A stretch of DNA of 64,000 bases from DASXHY01 sp035552155 (GCA_035552155.1 DASZLX010000050.1:352682-416681), one strand, 5' to 3'; positions 25,431-34,741 are shown, counted from the stretch's first letter. Notes: generated by a model from the letters alone, not told the origin. A program made the numbers and translations.

Positions 25431-26610
25431 AGACCGTTTGCTGAGAACTGGAATTTCTCGCCGCCGCCGTTTCCGCATCGCGCGTCATCAATCGGAAAAT
25501 GTCCGTGATGCCGGTGATATCCTCCGGAATGTCCGCCTGGTTACTGCACAACATGGCGTAACTTTGCTTCGCGGTCGGGTGATAGCCGTGCATGCCGCGA
25601 ATTGGCCGCTCGCCCATGTGGCTCGGCACGATGAGCACGCCTTCCTCCGCGAGAAAAATCAATTGCCCAAAATAGCCGTCGGGAAAGTGCGCGCGCAGCG
25701 TTTTCAATTCCGAATCCGGCAGAATGCGGCCCTGGGGCACCGCGTTCAGAGCCGCCGTGATCTGCTCGCGGGCGCGCTCGTTGAAAAACCAGAAGCGGGC
25801 CATCGTGGAATCGTAAACGACGGCGTAATCCTTCCCCATTCGCAGCGGCAACGGCTCGATTTTGGATTTCAGATCCAGCAAGACATCGCAATTGGCCATG
25901 CCGTGATCGCTGAAAATATAAAGCCGGACCTCGGCGTAATGTTCTTCCGCCACGGCCATCAGGTCGCGAATCCATTTTTCATATCCGCGCAATTTTTCCG
26001 GCACCAGCGGCGATTGATTGCCGACGCTGTGCAGCAGTCCATCCAGCGCGGGCCAGTAGAGAAAAGCGAAATTGATGTTCTCGCGCTTGATGTCGCTGAT
26101 GAGGGCGTTGAGGTTTTGCTGCTCCGTTTTTTGCGGCGCGCTCACGTGATAGGAAATTTTCCGCCGCTCCAGGAAATCAAAAATATTCGGCCCACGATTC
26201 ATGCCACCCGGTTGCAGCGGGCTTTTCTTCTCCGTGAAATCGTATTCGGCAATGTGCTTGAACGGAATATTGTAGAGATCGAAATAGCCGCGAAAACTGA
26301 GCTGGACCTTCACGAATTTGGAAAGCCAGCGGCGGAATATTCTGCGGCTGGTGATTTTATTGGGCAGCCAGCGAAGAAAGCGGAGCGATTTGAACGGCGA
26401 ACGTTTTGGGTCGTGAACGAAGTAGCACCAGTTACGATGCTCATCCGGCCAGCGGCCCGAAAGAATCGACGGCACGCACGCCGAGCTGTAGCCAAAAACC
26501 GAGTCCAGCCGCCGGCGGCTCGGGGCGAGATCGCGAACGAAGGGATCATTCTTGATGATTTCCCATCCGCAGGCGTCCACGAAAACAAATAAAGGCAAAA
26601 CGGCTTTCAT
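25405..26610 (-). CDS. Alkaline phosphatase-superfamily hydrolase (type I phosphodiesterase/nucleotide pyrophosphatase-like)
   Basis: A 401-residue protein. The N-terminal FVFVDACGWE gives the first metal Asp, and FGYSSACVPSILSGRWP holds the nucleophile position (Ser or Thr) in the family layout. LYIFSDHGMANC supplies Asp-His ligands and RGMHGYHPTAKQ the last His. This is the metal-site order of phosphodiesterase/pyrophosphatase and phosphoglycerate-mutase-like members. No signal peptide is clear, although the N-terminus is hydrophobic. Coupled to the GT2-nucleotidyltransferase gene, so it may act on a phosphorylated sugar or nucleotide in the same pathway. Confidence 0.75.
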   Translation of the reverse strand: MKAVLPLFVFVDACGWEIIKNDPFVRDLAPSRRRLDSVFGYSSACVPSILSGRWPDEHRNWCYFVHDPKRSPFKSLRFLRWLPNKITSRRIFRRWLSKFVKVQLSFRGYFDLYNIPFKHIAEYDFTEKKSPLQPGGMNRGPNIFDFLERRKISYHVSAPQKTEQQNLNALISDIKRENINFAFLYWPALDGLLHSVGNQSPLVPEKLRGYEKWIRDLMAVAEEHYAEVRLYIFSDHGMANCDVLLDLKSKIEPLPLRMGKDYAVVYDSTMARFWFFNERAREQITAALNAVPQGRILPDSELKTLRAHFPDGYFGQLIFLAEEGVLIVPSHMGERPIRGMHGYHPTAKQSYAMLCSNQADIPEDITGITDIFRLMTRDAETAAARNSSSQQTVYEQPSLVR

Positions 26611-26817
26611 TCTGACTACGCGGCGAGTGTCCGCGTGACAGACTCATTCCATCATTTTGCAGAGCCCCAAGGTAATCGGGTGAATTACCCAATCTTACGG
26701 AATGAACGCTCCTGACTGGTGCGGAAAGACTTCGACATTGCGCGTGCGATTTACCCGCAGCGCGTCACTTCGTGCGCACTGTCGAACTGAAAAATCGTCC
26801 GTTTTGCTTAGAAATGC

Positions 26818-26846
26818 GGCGCGCGCGGAGCGACGCGCCCTACCGC
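26818..26846. repeat. REP-like GC-rich dispersed repeat
   Basis: GGCGCGCGCGGAGCGACGCG followed by CCCTACC is a word I associate with dispersed intergenic repeats of Pedosphaera-like genomes (read on the other strand as GTAGGGCGCGTCGCTCC...). It lies between the receiver gene and the AP-superfamily gene. The rest of the 242-base gap (26611-26852) shows nothing clear. Confidence 0.4.
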
Positions 26847-26852
26847 TCGCGA

Positions 26853-27224
26853 TTACTCCGTCGGCGGCACCAGCCGGCGGATCTCGTTGAGGAGTTGCGT
26901 GGGACTGAAAGGTTTCGTGAGAAAAATCGCCGCCCCGCAGGCTTCGGATTCCTTGCGCATCATGTTGTGGCTGCTGGCTGTGATGATGATGACGGGGATG
27001 GATTTCGTGGCGTCGGATTTCTGCAATTCGCGCAGCGCTGCCAGGCCGTCTGTGTCCGGCATCATGATGTCCATCACGATGAGATGCGGAGGTTGCCGCG
27101 CGGCCATTTCCAGAGCGTCCCGCCCATTCATTGCCGAAACCATCTGATACCCAGCGCGTTCCAAGTGGTGTTGAAACAGCCTGTGCATGAGTTGATCATC
27201 GTCCACCACCAGGATTTGCTTCAT
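26853..27224 (-). CDS. Single-domain response regulator (CheY-like)
   Basis: A 123-residue stand-alone receiver. QILVVDDDQLMHRLF gives the acidic pocket (Asp8-10), IVMDIMMPDTDG gives the phospho-acceptor Asp52, IIIITASSH the switch Thr81, and LTKPFSP the conserved Lys103. There is no output domain. It follows the HATPase-GAF-PP2C gene by 12 bases, so it is probably the input or output switch of that partner-switching module. Confidence 0.92.
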   Translation of the reverse strand: MKQILVVDDDQLMHRLFQHHLERAGYQMVSAMNGRDALEMAARQPPHLIVMDIMMPDTDGLAALRELQKSDATKSIPVIIITASSHNMMRKESEACGAAIFLTKPFSPTQLLNEIRRLVPPTE

Positions 27225-27236
27225 GATGTCGTATCC

Positions 27237-29009
27237 CTACCCCGTCATGATTAAGAAAGTCTGGTCATCATTCAAGCCGGTTTTCACCTCAAATTGAGCC
27301 AGCTGATTCGCCAGGTCCTCCTGCAGTTCCCGGGCCGGGCGGGCCTGGTGGCCACCTTTATTGAACCAATCCGTCAACCGCTCCTGGCCGAACCGTTCGC
27401 CCGCCCCGTCCATCGCTTCGGTCAAGCCATCCGTGTAAAGCAACACTCGGCAATTCGTCGGCAAGTCCACCGTTTCACTCACGAAAACCGCGTCCGGCAA
27501 AATGCCCAGCGGCATGCCCTCCGGCGAAAGGCTTTTGACCGTGGACCCATCCGCCACCAGCAGCGGGCAATGCCCCGCGCTGCCGACCACGAGCCGCCGC
27601 GCCTTGACATCGACGAACGCCAGTTGCGCGGTGATGAACATATCCACGCCGGATAATTCATCGAATAGAATCTGGTTCACGCGCGCGAGCAATGCCGCCG
27701 GCTCTCCGTTCAATTCCGGCGTGGCGCGCAGCACCGCCCGCAAAATTGCCGCAAACATCGCCGCGAGCACGCCCTTGCCCATCACGTCCGCGATCACCAG
27801 CAACGCCGTGTCGTCGGTGAGCTTCAGCACGTCGTAAAAATCGCCGCCGACCTGGTGCGCGCTCCGGCACAAAGCCGCGATTTCAAAACCGGGCAACTGC
27901 GGTAGTTCCTTCAGCATCAGCGAGCGCTGGATGCTGCCGGCAATCTCCAATTCGCGCGCGATGATTCGGTGGGCGACGTGTTCCTCCTGGAGGCGGGCGT
28001 TGACGATTTGCAGGGCCAGGAATTGCGCGAAGGTGGCGATGATATTGGTCTGGCTGCTCGTAAAAGCCCGCTCGCCTGCAGGCGATGACACGCCGCGCTT
28101 TACGTTTTTGCCGAGCACCAGCGTTCCGACAAAATTTTCCTCCACGAAGACCGGATAAACCAGCCCGCGCGAACGCGGCTTCTGGCGCAACGGATCGGCT
28201 CCGCTCAGCACGCGGTTCTCGTCAAACCAAATTGCCTGCCGCGAAACCGCCGCTTCCGCCTCCAGAAAGGCGGCGTCGCCGTTTTCGCCACGAAAAATGA
28301 TCGAGCCCATGTCGAGCGCCGATTCCGACGCCGCCAGCACGTCCAGGCGCGACTGATTTTGAGCCGTGCGAAACACAAACCAATCCGCCCCCACCAGGCC
28401 GGCCAGATCGCCCAGCACGCCGCGCGCAAATTTTATCAAATCGGCGGCCTTGTTTTGCGTCGCGCTGTGGCGAAAAATCGCGGCCAGGCTTTCATAGGAG
28501 GAACTGAGCTCGTCCAGAAGGCCGGTGATCAACCGGTCGTTTTCCATCCGCGCGCCCGCCACGGGTTTGGCATGAGCAGCGGCGGACGGGCGCGCTTTGC
28601 GCATGATTAAAATATTTTCGCCATTGCCGCGCAGGTAGTGCGCGCTGTCCATCAGGGATTGGATCAAAAAAAGCCCGCGCCCGCTTTCGCTTTCCGGCGG
28701 CGGCAATTCCACCCGTTCCGGCCAGTCGAAACCGCGTGTGTGATCCGCCACGCGCAACTCCAACTGGCCGTCGTGACAGGTTATTTCCACGCCCACCGGA
28801 TGCTGACGCGCATTATCCGGGGCGTATTTGATCGCGTTGTTGCAGGCTTCGACCAGCGCAAGATCGCACGCCGTGAGGATGTCATCATTGCAACCCTGCT
28901 CGATGAGAAAGTCGTGCGCGGTTTTTGCCGCCTGGCGAACCTGGCTGAGTTCGCACGGCAGCGCAAATCGCAGCGTGGCAGGCCGGAAGGCGCCGAAGGT
29001 GTCGGGCAT
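27237..29009 (-). CDS. Anti-sigma kinase-like HATPase, GAF and PP2C (SpoIIE) fusion protein
   Basis: A 590-residue signalling protein that joins the two opposing activities of a partner-switching system. Residues ~10-140 are an RsbW/SpoIIAB-type HATPase (DLALVEACNNAIKYA as N box, RVADHTRGFDWP and SGRGLFLIQSLMD as G boxes). Residues ~165-340 resemble a GAF domain. Residues ~350-590 are a SpoIIE/PP2C phosphatase (GGDFYDVLKLTDDTALLVIA, DVMGKGVLAAMFAA, LLYTDGLTEAMDGAGERFG) with its metal Asp residues. It is one base from the STAS gene, its likely substrate, and is followed by a receiver. Confidence 0.9.
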   Translation of the reverse strand: MPDTFGAFRPATLRFALPCELSQVRQAAKTAHDFLIEQGCNDDILTACDLALVEACNNAIKYAPDNARQHPVGVEITCHDGQLELRVADHTRGFDWPERVELPPPESESGRGLFLIQSLMDSAHYLRGNGENILIMRKARPSAAAHAKPVAGARMENDRLITGLLDELSSSYESLAAIFRHSATQNKAADLIKFARGVLGDLAGLVGADWFVFRTAQNQSRLDVLAASESALDMGSIIFRGENGDAAFLEAEAAVSRQAIWFDENRVLSGADPLRQKPRSRGLVYPVFVEENFVGTLVLGKNVKRGVSSPAGERAFTSSQTNIIATFAQFLALQIVNARLQEEHVAHRIIARELEIAGSIQRSLMLKELPQLPGFEIAALCRSAHQVGGDFYDVLKLTDDTALLVIADVMGKGVLAAMFAAILRAVLRATPELNGEPAALLARVNQILFDELSGVDMFITAQLAFVDVKARRLVVGSAGHCPLLVADGSTVKSLSPEGMPLGILPDAVFVSETVDLPTNCRVLLYTDGLTEAMDGAGERFGQERLTDWFNKGGHQARPARELQEDLANQLAQFEVKTGLNDDQTFLIMTG

Positions 29010-29010
29010 G

Positions 29011-29325
29011 TTATTGTCTGACGACCTCGAAGATGCGATGCATCCGGGTCAGTTCAAGGATTTGTTGGACCGAGGGAGTGGGATTCAGCAAACGCAAAAC
29101 TCCTCCCCGGCCAGACGTGGTCTTGTGCAACGCCACCAGCGCGCCGAGGCCGCAACTGTCCACTGCCGCCGTCTCCGAAAGGTCTATTTCAATGTTCCGC
29201 TGGTCCCCGCCAAACGCGTGGCGCGTCTCGTCACGAAATGAATTCGCGTTCGCCGCGCTCAATTCCGGCACGGCGGAAACGCGCAGGGTTTCTCCGTCAT
29301 TTTGAAATTTCATGTCCATGTCCAT
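29011..29325 (-). CDS. STAS-domain anti-anti-sigma factor
   Basis: A 104-residue SpoIIAA/RsbV-type protein. IEIDLSETAAVDSCGLGALV holds the conserved D-S, the phosphorylated Ser, in VDSCGLG. RLLNPTPSVQQILELTRM is the C-terminal helix region. Three in-frame ATGs (29325, 29319, 29313) compete; a GAGG upstream best suits the second. It overlaps the end of the uridine kinase-like gene and is followed by the HATPase-GAF-PP2C gene, so phosphorylation of this Ser is probably the switch of the module. Confidence 0.88.
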   Translation of the reverse strand: MDMDMKFQNDGETLRVSAVPELSAANANSFRDETRHAFGGDQRNIEIDLSETAAVDSCGLGALVALHKTTSGRGGVLRLLNPTPSVQQILELTRMHRIFEVVRQ

Positions 29326-29980
29326 TTTCCTCGCTTGACCGTAGCAGGTTCAATCTTTCCCGCAACTCCTCCGCCAGCCGCCGCACTTCGCGCGCGCCGA
29401 AATTGTGCCGCAGGACCACGTCCGCCCATTTCCGCTGGGGCGCCACGAACTGGTCGTGCATGGGCTCAACCGTGTTTTGCAACTGTTCCAGGATCGAGGC
29501 TCGGGTGCGCCCCCGCGACCGCAAATCGCGTATCAGCCGCCGACCCCGCCGCGTGCGCGCGGGGCAATCCACGAAAATCTTCAGGCCGAAAACTCTCCGC
29601 AACGACCGGCGATGCAGCAGCCATAATCCATCGACGAGCACCACTGGCCGGTGGGGCAGGGTGTTTTTTTTCTTCAGCCGGCAATGCGTTTTAAAATCGT
29701 AACATGGCAGCCGCGCCGCCAGCCCGGCGCGCAGGTCGTGCAACACTTTTTCCACAATCGGCCAGTCGATGGAGCGCGGATTATCGAAATTGATCCGGGC
29801 ACGCCGTTCGGGATCGACGCGCGAGCAATCGCGATAAAAATCGTCCAACGAGAGCCGCGCCGCATCCGGGTGCAGCGCCGCCTGGAGCTTCTTGGCGAGC
29901 CAAGTCTTGCCCGCGCCGCTGCCGCCCACGATGGCCACGAAGAGCGGTTGGGAAATGGATTTAAGCGCGCGTTTGTCCAT
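29297..29980 (-). CDS. Uridine kinase-like P-loop kinase
   Basis: A 227-residue P-loop protein. FVAIVGGSGAGKTWLAKKL is Walker A near residue 20; RLSLDDFYRDCSRVD matches the uridine kinase/phosphoribulokinase motif with the catalytic Asp; INFDNPRSIDWP is the D-H-P-like region; VVLVDGLWLLH is Walker B (usually EG, here DG). The C-terminus is Arg rich. Uridine kinase is the closest family, but other PRK-like substrates are possible. It overlaps both neighbours (20 bases with the GT4 gene, 29 with STAS). Confidence 0.78.
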   Translation of the reverse strand: MDKRALKSISQPLFVAIVGGSGAGKTWLAKKLQAALHPDAARLSLDDFYRDCSRVDPERRARINFDNPRSIDWPIVEKVLHDLRAGLAARLPCYDFKTHCRLKKKNTLPHRPVVLVDGLWLLHRRSLRRVFGLKIFVDCPARTRRGRRLIRDLRSRGRTRASILEQLQNTVEPMHDQFVAPQRKWADVVLRHNFGAREVRRLAEELRERLNLLRSSEENGHGHEISK

Positions 29981-31190
29981 GCTCCATTCCTGCCGCGGCG
30001 GGCTCCCGACGCTGGTTGATGACTCGCGAAAACATTTCTTCCAGCCCGGAAATATATTGCTCGAAATTGAATTTGTCGCGCAAAAGCCGCCGGCCGCGCT
30101 CGCCGAATTGCCGCGCCTGCGTTTTGTCGGCCAGCAGTTGCTCGATGCGCGCCGCGAATTCCTTCCGATTCATCCAGGGCACCAAAAATCCGTTTTCACC
30201 GTCCAACAGCCATTCGCCAATTCCGCCCGCCTCAAATGCCACCACCGGCAATCCGTGACGCATCGCCTCCAGCCCGACCGCGCCGAAAGGCTCCGGCCAG
30301 ACCGAGCTCACCACCGCCAGGCTCGCTTGCGCGTAAAAATTTTCCAGTTCAGCCGGCGCCACGTACCCTTTGAATTGAACGCGATCCTCCAGCCCGAGCC
30401 GCCGCGCCAGCTCTTCGCAATAAGCGCGATGATGGCCGTCGCCGAAAATCAGGCACTCAAAAGGCACGCGGACTTGCGCGAGCGATTCGAGCAGCACGTC
30501 CACTCCCTTCCCGCGAATAACCTGACCCGCGTAAATGATCAGGTTGCGTCCGCTGAACGACGCGCCCGCCGCGCGTTCCTCCCCGCGCGGCACTGGCGCG
30601 TGGATTTCAATGCGCCGCGCATCGAAGCCGTTGCGCAGCAATTCCCGCTTCATATAATCCGTGGCCACAATCATCCGTTCGAACCGCCGGTTCAGCGCGA
30701 TTTCTTTTTTTCGCGCGCGATAACTCATCCACTTCAGCGGAAACGCGCCGCCGCGATTTCGCGCAATCGTTGCGCCGCAGGGAAAAATGCAATGCAGCCC
30801 CGCGCCGCGGGTGCAAATGGTCCGAGTGAGCGGAAAATATTTGTAACTCCTCATGCAGTACAAATCATGATCGTGAACCATGCGCACCACGGGCACCCCC
30901 GAATCCGCCAGCGTTGCCAGCACGGCCGCCTCGGCCATTTTATGCACGTAAATGGCGTCCGGCTGAAATGTTTCCAGCGCCGCGCGAGCTGCCCGGGAAT
31001 TATTTTCCGCCGCCAAGGCAAACCGTTCGGGAAATAAATCGCTCCAGACCTCCTCGCCTTTGCCGGTGGGCGGCCCATGCAACAACCCGGCCTGGTGGCC
31101 ACGGGTTTTCAAGGCGGCGGCGGTGAGTTGCAAATTGACTTCCGCGCCGGCCATCGCTCCGAAACGGTCATGGACGAAGAGCAGTCGCAT
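29961..31190 (-). CDS. Glycosyltransferase family 4
   Basis: A 409-residue GT-B enzyme. MRLLFVHDRFGAMAGAEVNL is the N-terminal Gly loop; IIYAGQVIRGKGVDVLLESL opens the donor domain; VWPEPFGAVGLEAMRHGLPV is the E-x7-E signature. The Cys-rich YCMRSYKYFPLTRTICTRG block is common in GT4 proteins of polysaccharide clusters. First gene of the overlapping five-gene unit that leads into a uridine kinase-like protein and the partner-switching proteins, an unusual combination. Confidence 0.87.
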   Translation of the reverse strand: MRLLFVHDRFGAMAGAEVNLQLTAAALKTRGHQAGLLHGPPTGKGEEVWSDLFPERFALAAENNSRAARAALETFQPDAIYVHKMAEAAVLATLADSGVPVVRMVHDHDLYCMRSYKYFPLTRTICTRGAGLHCIFPCGATIARNRGGAFPLKWMSYRARKKEIALNRRFERMIVATDYMKRELLRNGFDARRIEIHAPVPRGEERAAGASFSGRNLIIYAGQVIRGKGVDVLLESLAQVRVPFECLIFGDGHHRAYCEELARRLGLEDRVQFKGYVAPAELENFYAQASLAVVSSVWPEPFGAVGLEAMRHGLPVVAFEAGGIGEWLLDGENGFLVPWMNRKEFAARIEQLLADKTQARQFGERGRRLLRDKFNFEQYISGLEEMFSRVINQRREPAAAGMEHGQTRA

Positions 31191-31298
31191 CGCGCGGCGT
31201 TATTTTGAGGAAACCCGCCGGGGATGCAATTGGGGTGTGTGACTACCGGGCGAAGAAGCACCACGAGTCGGATGGCTCCGACCCTCGGCGTCCCATGA

Positions 31299-31325
31299 GA
31301 CTTGCCGGCGGGACGCCGGCGCTCC
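31299..31325. repeat. Single copy of the REP-like word found in the GT2 fusion gene
   Basis: TTGCCGGCGGGACGCCGGCG followed by CTCC (31302-31325), identical to the word at 24477-24500. It stands between the GT4 gene and the outer membrane protein gene, in a 141-base gap with no other visible feature. Confidence 0.6.
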
Positions 31326-31331
31326 TAGGCC

Positions 31332-32621
31332 TTACTCGCCAAAAACCCCGTTGAACATCCGTCCCCATCCGCGCCAGCGGCTCAGGTCATCCGGATTGAG
31401 CAGATGACTCCGTTTGGCATGGCCAAGATCGAATTGCATCAGGATTCCCACGCTATGAGCGCCGCGTCCGCCCGTGCGGATGGCATCGATGCCGTAAGCG
31501 TAACCGAGCATCACTTTCAGCGACGAAGTTTTATACAACAGGCCGCCTCCCACGCCGCTGAGCCAATCGCCCGGCTGTTGCAGGCCGGGAACATAATCCA
31601 CGCCCGCGGTGGCGGCATTGATGTTGACGTTCCAATGGTCGCTTTTGTCCAGCGGTATGATGTAATTGCCACCAAGGAGGACGAACTGTCGCGCGCTGAT
31701 TTCCTGGTAATAATAACCCGGCAATGAAAGCGGAAATTCCGAGACCAGCGGCAACAGCGCGCCCAGCCGGTAGGCGCTGAGGCGGTCCGCGTTCACGCTG
31801 GTTCCGGCGGTCAGGTTCACGTAAAAACTCTGGCCGGAATTGGTCATGGTATAAGCCAGCAAGGCGGTGGCCCAAAACAATTGCGAGTTGGAATTGATGT
31901 GCCGGTCGCCGGCGGCGTTGCCGAACGGACTGTTGGTGGGAAAACCGTACGTGTCCGGATTCATCCGGAACTGGCCCTCATACCAAACCGACAATTCCAT
32001 GGCCAGCGAGGGAAACAGCAGCGGCTCCTTGCCGCCCCAACGCAACCCCGTGCGAACGGAGAACGTTGTTTCATCATTGGGAATATTGAAGGTATGCGCC
32101 GTATTGTCGGTTCGATCGTAAGTCGCATAATGAACCACACCGCGCAGCACCCCGTTGAGGGGGATTTGTTGGTTCGGATTGAAAAGATGATAAACGCTCG
32201 TCGAAAGTTCTCCGCCGTCGCCATCAAACGATTCTTTAGGATGATAAAAGCCCCGGCGGATTTCCGAATAACTGTCCGCAAATCCGCCGCCGGCGAGGCC
32301 GATACCGAGGTCCGTGTTTTCACCCAGGAGATGGCTGAACCCGACTTCGGAATCCAGATAGGTCGGCGCCACTGCCAGCCGCAGCGTGACATTCGTGTAC
32401 AGAAAATTCGGCTGATTCCGATAATAAAATGCGTAGCCGGCGAGCGGCGCATGGCCTTCAAAAGAGGCGTTGTAACCCAGTTGAATCAGTTCCCGCGGGA
32501 ACGGATCCACCTGGGAATGGGCGATGAAAGGGCTGGTGCAGCCCAACAGCAGAATAGGTAATAACCAGTGTCTGATACGAGGCACGGCGTTGTTGTTAAA
32601 CGAAAGCCGCGAATTCGGCAA
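31332..32621 (-). CDS. Predicted outer-membrane beta-barrel protein, function unknown
   Basis: A 429-residue exported protein. A signal peptide follows a basic start (RIRHWLLPILLLGCTSPFIAHSQ). The body alternates hydrophobic and polar residues in long runs with many aromatic turns (YYRNQPNFLYTNVTLRLAV, SFYVNLTAGTSVNADRL, VMLGYAYGIDAIRTGGRG), as in barrel strands, and VGILMQFDLG suggests the late strand region; a short polar tail follows. No specific family is recognised. It could be a porin or a structural barrel. It is flanked by unrelated genes. Confidence 0.7.
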   Translation of the reverse strand: MPNSRLSFNNNAVPRIRHWLLPILLLGCTSPFIAHSQVDPFPRELIQLGYNASFEGHAPLAGYAFYYRNQPNFLYTNVTLRLAVAPTYLDSEVGFSHLLGENTDLGIGLAGGGFADSYSEIRRGFYHPKESFDGDGGELSTSVYHLFNPNQQIPLNGVLRGVVHYATYDRTDNTAHTFNIPNDETTFSVRTGLRWGGKEPLLFPSLAMELSVWYEGQFRMNPDTYGFPTNSPFGNAAGDRHINSNSQLFWATALLAYTMTNSGQSFYVNLTAGTSVNADRLSAYRLGALLPLVSEFPLSLPGYYYQEISARQFVLLGGNYIIPLDKSDHWNVNINAATAGVDYVPGLQQPGDWLSGVGGGLLYKTSSLKVMLGYAYGIDAIRTGGRGAHSVGILMQFDLGHAKRSHLLNPDDLSRWRGWGRMFNGVFGE

Positions 32622-32693
32622 GCGGTTTGATGACCCAACGGCGCTGGGGTGAATAATGGGGAGAGTGAAATTGGGAATGCGCCGATGAAAACG

Positions 32694-33614
32694 TCAGCCC
32701 TTCAAAAAGAAATTCCTTTGCTTCTCGCTGATGGGCATGACGAGTTTTTCCATGACTTGCAGCATGTCTTCCCAGACGCGGCGCTTCTCGGCCAACGCCT
32801 GGTTGCGCAAAAGATACGCGGGATGATACGTGGGCATGAGCGGGATGCCGCGATACGTTTGCCAGTTGCCGCGTAGCTTCGTAATGCCGACGGTCTTGCC
32901 GAGCAATCCTTCCACAGCCGTCGCACCCAGGGCGACGAGCACTTTTGGACGAATCAAATCGATCTGCTCGTGCAGATAGGGAATGCACGTGTTCATTTCC
33001 TCGGGCGTGGGCTTGCGATTACCAGCGGATTGGCCGGGGGTGTCGGGCCGGCATTTTAAAATGTTCGCGATGTAAACATCCCCTCGCTGAAGGCCCGTGG
33101 TTTGAATAATTTTTGTGAGCAATTGGCCGGCTTTGCCTACGAACGGCTCGCCTTGCTCGTCCTCATCCATGCCCGGCGCTTCGCCCACGAACATCAGTTG
33201 CGCGTCGATGCTGCCCACTCCGAACACGACGTTTTTTCGCGAGGAAGCGAGGTGGGCGCATTTGACGCAGGCCAGGGCGCGCTGGCGCAGTTCGGCAAAC
33301 GCGGAGGCTTTGGCTTCGGCGCTTAATGCCGGAGCTGTGGCTGCAGGAGTCGCCCCCGACATGCCGAGTGATAAATCTGTCGCCGGCGCTGGTTTTGTTT
33401 CCACTGGCTTCGAAGCAGCCGGCGGGATGGGAGCAGGCTTCGGCGCGGGCTGAACGGCCGGCGTGGACGCGATCTTTTTCATCACCGGTCGCGGACCTGC
33501 ATTCAGCGCCGCCAAGGCTTCCGCGGAAACTGGAACAAAACGAACGCCTTCGGATTTCAATTCCTGCAACTGCTGGATCGCTGCGTCAAGGAGTTCGTGA
33601 TAAGCATCGGACAT
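32694..33614 (-). CDS. Uracil-DNA glycosylase family 4 (iron-sulfur type)
   Basis: Removes uracil from DNA. 306 residues: a Pro/Ala-rich N-terminal extension of about 100 residues, then the type 4 UDG domain. CVKCAHLASSRKNVVFGVG holds the first two cluster cysteines and CRPDTPGQSAGNRKP with MNTC the others. LMFVGEAPGMDEDEQGEPF is motif 1 (GEAPG) with the uracil-binding region, and YHPAYLLRN is motif 2. The N-terminal extension looks disordered and is common in verrucomicrobial members. The neighbours are unrelated. Confidence 0.92.
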   Translation of the reverse strand: MSDAYHELLDAAIQQLQELKSEGVRFVPVSAEALAALNAGPRPVMKKIASTPAVQPAPKPAPIPPAASKPVETKPAPATDLSLGMSGATPAATAPALSAEAKASAFAELRQRALACVKCAHLASSRKNVVFGVGSIDAQLMFVGEAPGMDEDEQGEPFVGKAGQLLTKIIQTTGLQRGDVYIANILKCRPDTPGQSAGNRKPTPEEMNTCIPYLHEQIDLIRPKVLVALGATAVEGLLGKTVGITKLRGNWQTYRGIPLMPTYHPAYLLRNQALAEKRRVWEDMLQVMEKLVMPISEKQRNFFLKG

Positions 33615-33764
33615 CCCCGATATCGTATCGCCGCGCTTACCAATCGCACGAAAATTTTATTCCCATGTTATTCGCCTCCCGACCCACGGGCTGGAGAGCC
33701 TGCACTGCATAGGAATTGCCGGTTGCGCAGGATTGCCACCGCGCTTAGTCTCGGCGCAAGTCCC

Positions 33765-34727
33765 ATGAAAATCATTGAAGCTCTTTGCGCCACTGTTCTG
33801 CTCTGCTCCGTGGCGGGCTGCGCGAACAACCATTTCCTTGCCGACACCACAGGCGAGGGCGATTACATCCTCGGACCGGATTACACCAACGCGCCGGAAC
33901 TCACTCCGCGGGAAAATGTGCCGAAGGGCACCGTCCATCATTTCGTGATGGACTCGGCGGACAGTAAAATTTATCCCGGCCTCAACGGGCCTTACAAACG
34001 CGACGTGTGGGTTTATGTGCCGAGCCAATACGTGCCCGGCACGGCGGCCCCGTTCATCGTGGCACAGGATGGCCGGGGTTATACCAATCGGCTGCCGGTC
34101 ATTCTCGACAACATGATTTCCGAGCATCGGCTGCCGGCGATGATTGCTGTAATGGTCCAGAACGGGGGCGGCGATGGCAAAGGCAGCGAGCGCGGGCTGG
34201 AATACGATACCGTGTCGGACCGTTACGCGAAATTCATCGAGACGGAAGTGCTGCCGGAAATTGTGCGGGATTATCATGTGAAATTGACATCCAACCCGGA
34301 AGGCCGCGCCACGATCGGCGGGAGTTCCGGTGCGGCCTGCGCGTTCACGATGGCGTGGTTTCGACCCGACCTTTACCGGCGCGTGATCAGTTATTCCGGC
34401 ACGTTCGTGGACCAAGAATCGCCGGTGAATCCCAAATCGCCGCATGGCGCTTGGGAATATCACGAGCACTTTATCGCGCAAAGCCCGCGCAAGCCGTTGC
34501 GTGTCTGGCTTCAAGTCGGAGATCACGACAACGGTTATCAACGCGACGAAGCCTCATTGCACAATTGGGTGATGGCCAACGAACGCATGGCGGACGCCCT
34601 CCGGCTCAAGGGCTACCATTATCATTACGTGCTCTGCAAAAATGCCGGGCACGTGGACAGAAAAGTGGTCGGCCAGACCCTTCCCGAAGCGCTGGAATGG
34701 GTTTGGCGGGGATATCCGATTCCGTGA
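33765..34727 (+). CDS. Lipoprotein esterase (putative esterase/enterochelin esterase-like)
   Basis: A 320-residue alpha/beta hydrolase. The start at 33765 gives the lipoprotein signal MKIIEALCATVLLCSVAGC with lipobox VAGC; the upstream frame to 33597 runs antisense into the UDG gene and is not needed. VWVYVPSQYVPGTAAPF is the esterase N-terminal strand, ATIGGSSGAACAFTMAW holds the nucleophile Ser in G-x-S-x-G/A form, QVGDHDNGYQ supplies a likely Asp, and NAGHVDRK the His. It resembles esterase D-like and carbohydrate esterases acting on acetyl or feruloyl groups. It might act on plant polysaccharide with the GH9 and GH5 enzymes; this is inference. Confidence 0.85.
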   Translation: MKIIEALCATVLLCSVAGCANNHFLADTTGEGDYILGPDYTNAPELTPRENVPKGTVHHFVMDSADSKIYPGLNGPYKRDVWVYVPSQYVPGTAAPFIVAQDGRGYTNRLPVILDNMISEHRLPAMIAVMVQNGGGDGKGSERGLEYDTVSDRYAKFIETEVLPEIVRDYHVKLTSNPEGRATIGGSSGAACAFTMAWFRPDLYRRVISYSGTFVDQESPVNPKSPHGAWEYHEHFIAQSPRKPLRVWLQVGDHDNGYQRDEASLHNWVMANERMADALRLKGYHYHYVLCKNAGHVDRKVVGQTLPEALEWVWRGYPIP

Positions 34728-34741
34728 CGGCGGGCAATCCG

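Noticed and set aside
24477..25508. 343-codon plus-strand frame
   Set aside because: Antisense to the GT2 domain of the fusion gene; starts inside the REP-like pair.
25423..26592. 389-codon plus-strand frame
   Set aside because: Antisense to the AP-superfamily hydrolase, which has clear metal motifs.
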